Below are positions 62,105 to 64,000 of a stretch of DNA of 64,000 nucleotides, piece by piece. The position numbers were made by a program, and so were the translations under genes. This stretch comes from Caldibacillus debilis DSM 16016 (lineage in GTDB: Bacteria > Bacillota > Bacilli > Bacillales > Caldibacillaceae), in assembly GCF_000383875.1 (NCBI RefSeq), contig NZ_KB912883.1, positions 22,339 through 86,338 on the forward strand, written 5' to 3'. The number at the start of each line of letters is the position of its first letter. The stretch's first letter is position 1. The notes beneath the pieces are model-generated. The model did no database searches. It was not told the origin of the DNA and saw nothing but the letters and a program-made list of their open reading frames with translations.

Positions 62105-64000
62105 GTACGCCCGGCATGGGTGTGACGCTATAGGGTGAAAGTCCCGAACGGGGGCTGGCGAGCGCCTACCGTTAGCTGAAGGCAAGGGTGTCCGCTGTGA
62201 GGCGGAATCCGAAGGAAGCTGGAGGCAAACACTCGACCTGAGGTACACGAACCCAATCGGAGGCCGTCACAGTCGGACGAGTCTGCGAAACAAGACGAAG
62301 TCCCAAGCCGCCAAGGGCTGTGGAGGTATATTGGGCAGGTGCATGAGTGGAAAGTGTCCGCCCTTATCCGGGGAGGCCTGTACGGAACGCCTTCTGACGA
62401 TGGTAACCAGAACCGAAAGGTTCTATTGAACGTACAGGAGTCAGCAGAGGCCATAGTACTGGAGTAAGGGACGCCTGAAACAGGAAGGGCCGAACGTCAA
62501 CTCAGGGGTGAATCAGACTCTTTCGAGATGCTGTGCGTGGAAGCAGAATTCCCCTTAGGAACTTGACTGAGGAAAGATGGGTGAAGCCCGGAGGTCCTCA
62601 GTCAAAGGGCTGAGCACAGCCCGGCAAGACCTGAATCTCATCCCGCGGAAGGAGAAGAACTGAAATGGCTCTGTTGGAACGCATCTTAGCGAGAGACAAC
62701 CTCATCACGGCGCTCAAACGGGTCGAAGCCAACCGGGGAGCGCCGGGAATCGACGGAGTATCGACTGATCAACTCCGTGATTATATCCGGACGCACTGGA
62801 GCTCGATTCGAGCCCAACTCTTGGAGGGAACCTATCGGCCGACGCCTGTCCGCAGGGTCGAAATCCCGAAACCCAACGGCGGCATACGGCTGTTAGGAAT
62901 TCCCACCGTGATGGACCGGTTGATCCAACAGGCCATCCTCCAGGAACTGACGCCGATCTTTGACCCGGACTTCTCTCCCTACAGCTTCGGATTCCGTCCT
63001 GGCCGCAGCGCCCATGACGCCGTTCGGCAAGCGCAACGATACATCCGGGAAGGATACCGGTATGTCGTGGACATCGACCTGGAAAAGTTCTTTGATCGGG
63101 TCAACCACGATATCCTGATGAGCCGGGTTGCCCGGAAAGTCAAAGATAAACGCGTGCTGAAATTGATCCGCGCGTACCTGCAAGCCGGCGTCATGATCGG
63201 AGGGGTGAAGGTGCAGACGGAGGAAGGGACGCCGCAAGGCGGGCCGCTCAGTCCTCTGCTTGCGAACATCCTTCTCGATGATCTGGACAAGGAATTGGAG
63301 AAACGGGGACTGAAATTCTGCCGTTATGCAGACGACTGCAATATCTACGTAAAAAGTCTACGGGCAGGATTACGGGTGAAACAAGGCATCCAACGGTTCT
63401 TAGAGAAGAAGCTCAAACTCAAGGTCAATGAGGAGAAAAGCGCCGTGGACCGTCCGTGGAAGCGTACGTTTCTTGGATTCAGCTTTACACCGGAACGGGA
63501 AGCACGCATTCGCCTCGCTCCCAAGTCGATTCAACGCTTTAAACAGCGCATTCGACAATCAACTAATCCCAACTGGAGTCTCCCAATGGAAGAACGCATT
63601 CGTCGCGTGAATCAATACACCATGGGATGGATGGGGTATTTCCAACTCATCGAAACCCCATCCATTCTCAGGAACATGGAGGGATGGGTGCGTCGACGGC
63701 TTCGACTGTGCCTATGGCTCCAATGGAAACGGGTGAGAACGAGAATGCGCGAATTGAGGGCACTGGGGCTGAACGAGAGAACGGTTTTGGAGATTGCGAA
63801 TACCCGAAAAGGGGCATGGCGGACAACAAAAACTCCTCAACTGCACCAAGCACTGGGAAAGTCCTACTGGAAGGCCCAAGGTCTCAAAAGTTTGACGCAA
63901 CGATACTTCGAACTCCGTCAAGGTTGACGAACCGCCTAGTGCGGACCCGCATGCTAGGTGGTGTGAGGGGACGGGGGTTAGCCGCCCCCTCCTACTCGAT
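62105..64000 (+). mobile_element. full-length group IIC intron
   Basis: Self-splicing retroelement with its reverse transcriptase inside domain IV. The 5' end (GTACG, then CCCGGCATGGGTG and CTATAGGGTGAAAGTCCCGA) matches the known group IIC start as I recall it from the Oceanobacillus intron, though GTACG deviates from the usual GTGYG. Near the end, domain V is GAACCGCCTAGTGCGG / CCGCATGCTAGGTGGT (about 63930-63963), then domain VI (GGGGG / CCCCC) and the terminal CTACTCGAT at 63992-64000. The window stops exactly at this 3' end. Insertion directly behind a terminator is the hallmark of class C. Confidence 0.92.
62665..63927 (+). CDS. ltrA: group II intron reverse transcriptase/maturase
   Basis: 420-residue intron-encoded protein that helps splicing and copies the intron RNA into target DNA. 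Reverse transcriptase blocks include 'GAPGIDGVSTDQL', 'LGIPTVMDRLIQQAILQEL', 'SFGFRPGRSAHDAV', 'VVDIDLEKFFDRVNHDIL', 'GTPQGGPLSPLLANILLDDL' and the catalytic Tyr221-Ala-Asp-Asp224. The thumb/maturase domain X follows ('AFLGFSF'-type block, here 'TFLGFSFTPEREARIRLAPK'). The C-terminus lacks an HNH endonuclease, as in class C. Length and sequence are very close to the thermostable Geobacillus GsI-IIC enzyme. GGAAGGAGAAG precedes ATG 62665. Confidence 0.95.
   Translation: MALLERILARDNLITALKRVEANRGAPGIDGVSTDQLRDYIRTHWSSIRAQLLEGTYRPTPVRRVEIPKPNGGIRLLGIPTVMDRLIQQAILQELTPIFDPDFSPYSFGFRPGRSAHDAVRQAQRYIREGYRYVVDIDLEKFFDRVNHDILMSRVARKVKDKRVLKLIRAYLQAGVMIGGVKVQTEEGTPQGGPLSPLLANILLDDLDKELEKRGLKFCRYADDCNIYVKSLRAGLRVKQGIQRFLEKKLKLKVNEEKSAVDRPWKRTFLGFSFTPEREARIRLAPKSIQRFKQRIRQSTNPNWSLPMEERIRRVNQYTMGWMGYFQLIETPSILRNMEGWVRRRLRLCLWLQWKRVRTRMRELRALGLNERTVLEIANTRKGAWRTTKTPQLHQALGKSYWKAQGLKSLTQRYFELRQG

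Overview
The window reads as chromosome of a spore-forming, probably thermophilic member of the Bacillaceae. The evidence is the spore germination pair gerQ-cwlJ, bacillithiol genes (yojF-bshB2), the Bacillus-type neighbourhood speE / ywdI-ywdK / gerQ-cwlJ / hemQ / pta / lipL, a PyrR-type attenuator, AGGAGG-like ribosome sites, and a group IIC intron whose reverse transcriptase closely resembles the thermostable Geobacillus GsI-IIC enzyme as I remember it. Base composition is GC-rich for a Bacillus. A Caldibacillus- or Geobacillus-like host fits; I cannot name the species from sequence alone.

Layout. 0-3 kb: a GNAT acetyltransferase, a DUF2269 membrane protein and an orphan PAS histidine kinase. 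3.3-10.9 kb: a tightly packed operon with a PRD/PTS-controlled regulator, ascorbate-type PTS EIIA, EIIB and EIIC, a COG1735 lactonase, a creatininase-family hydrolase, a KDGP-type aldolase and a SIS-domain sugar isomerase. It looks like a complete uptake-to-aldol-cleavage pathway for a sugar acid or lactone whose identity is not evident. 11-16 kb: ppaC, catE under a quinone-sensor-type operator, zupT, and uracil permease behind a PyrR attenuator. 16.2-20.9 kb: an AT-rich foreign island with a decayed transposase, a peptide-gene fragment and a three-gene ABC-2 export cassette whose first protein ends just where an M1 peptidase active site would be expected. 21-27 kb: pepT, a regularly spaced palindromic repeat array in a 1-kb gene-free region, an ABC exporter, a triplicated terminator and tcyP. 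27-33 kb: a dipeptide/oligopeptide ABC operon. 33-36.5 kb: an MBL hydrolase with its TetR regulator, and a CNNM transporter. 37.5-40 kb: threonine catabolism (kbl, tdh), an IS3-type transposase relic and a three-repeat CRISPR-like array without cas genes. 40.5-44.2 kb: a GntR/YtrA regulator with a DUF1648 membrane protein, YhfC and an M42 peptidase. 44.3-47.4 kb (minus strand): yojF-bshB2-thioredoxin, and pdxK. 47.5-54.5 kb: a CcpA-marked AraC / ABC sugar uptake / GH65 phosphorylase locus. 54.6-62 kb: an ORF-less group II intron relic, speE, ywdI-ywdK, gerQ-cwlJ, hemQ, pta and lipL. 62.1-64.0 kb: a full group IIC intron whose 3' end coincides with the window end.

Functional picture. Most metabolic genes serve uptake and phosphorolytic or aldol cleavage of carbohydrates (PTS operon, GH65 locus with a cre site), peptide and cystine uptake, threonine breakdown to glycine plus acetyl-CoA, acetate overflow through Pta, and lipoate/heme supply. 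Mobile DNA is group II introns placed directly behind terminator hairpins, plus degraded insertion sequences. Unexplained structure includes the repeat array (about 20 units, mostly 20-21 bp apart), the orphan CRISPR-like array, and several short duplications offset by 62-64 bp.

Limits: all family names come from reading motifs by eye and remembered homologues. Starts were chosen from visible ribosome sites. Promoters and hairpins are pattern matches, not computed folds.
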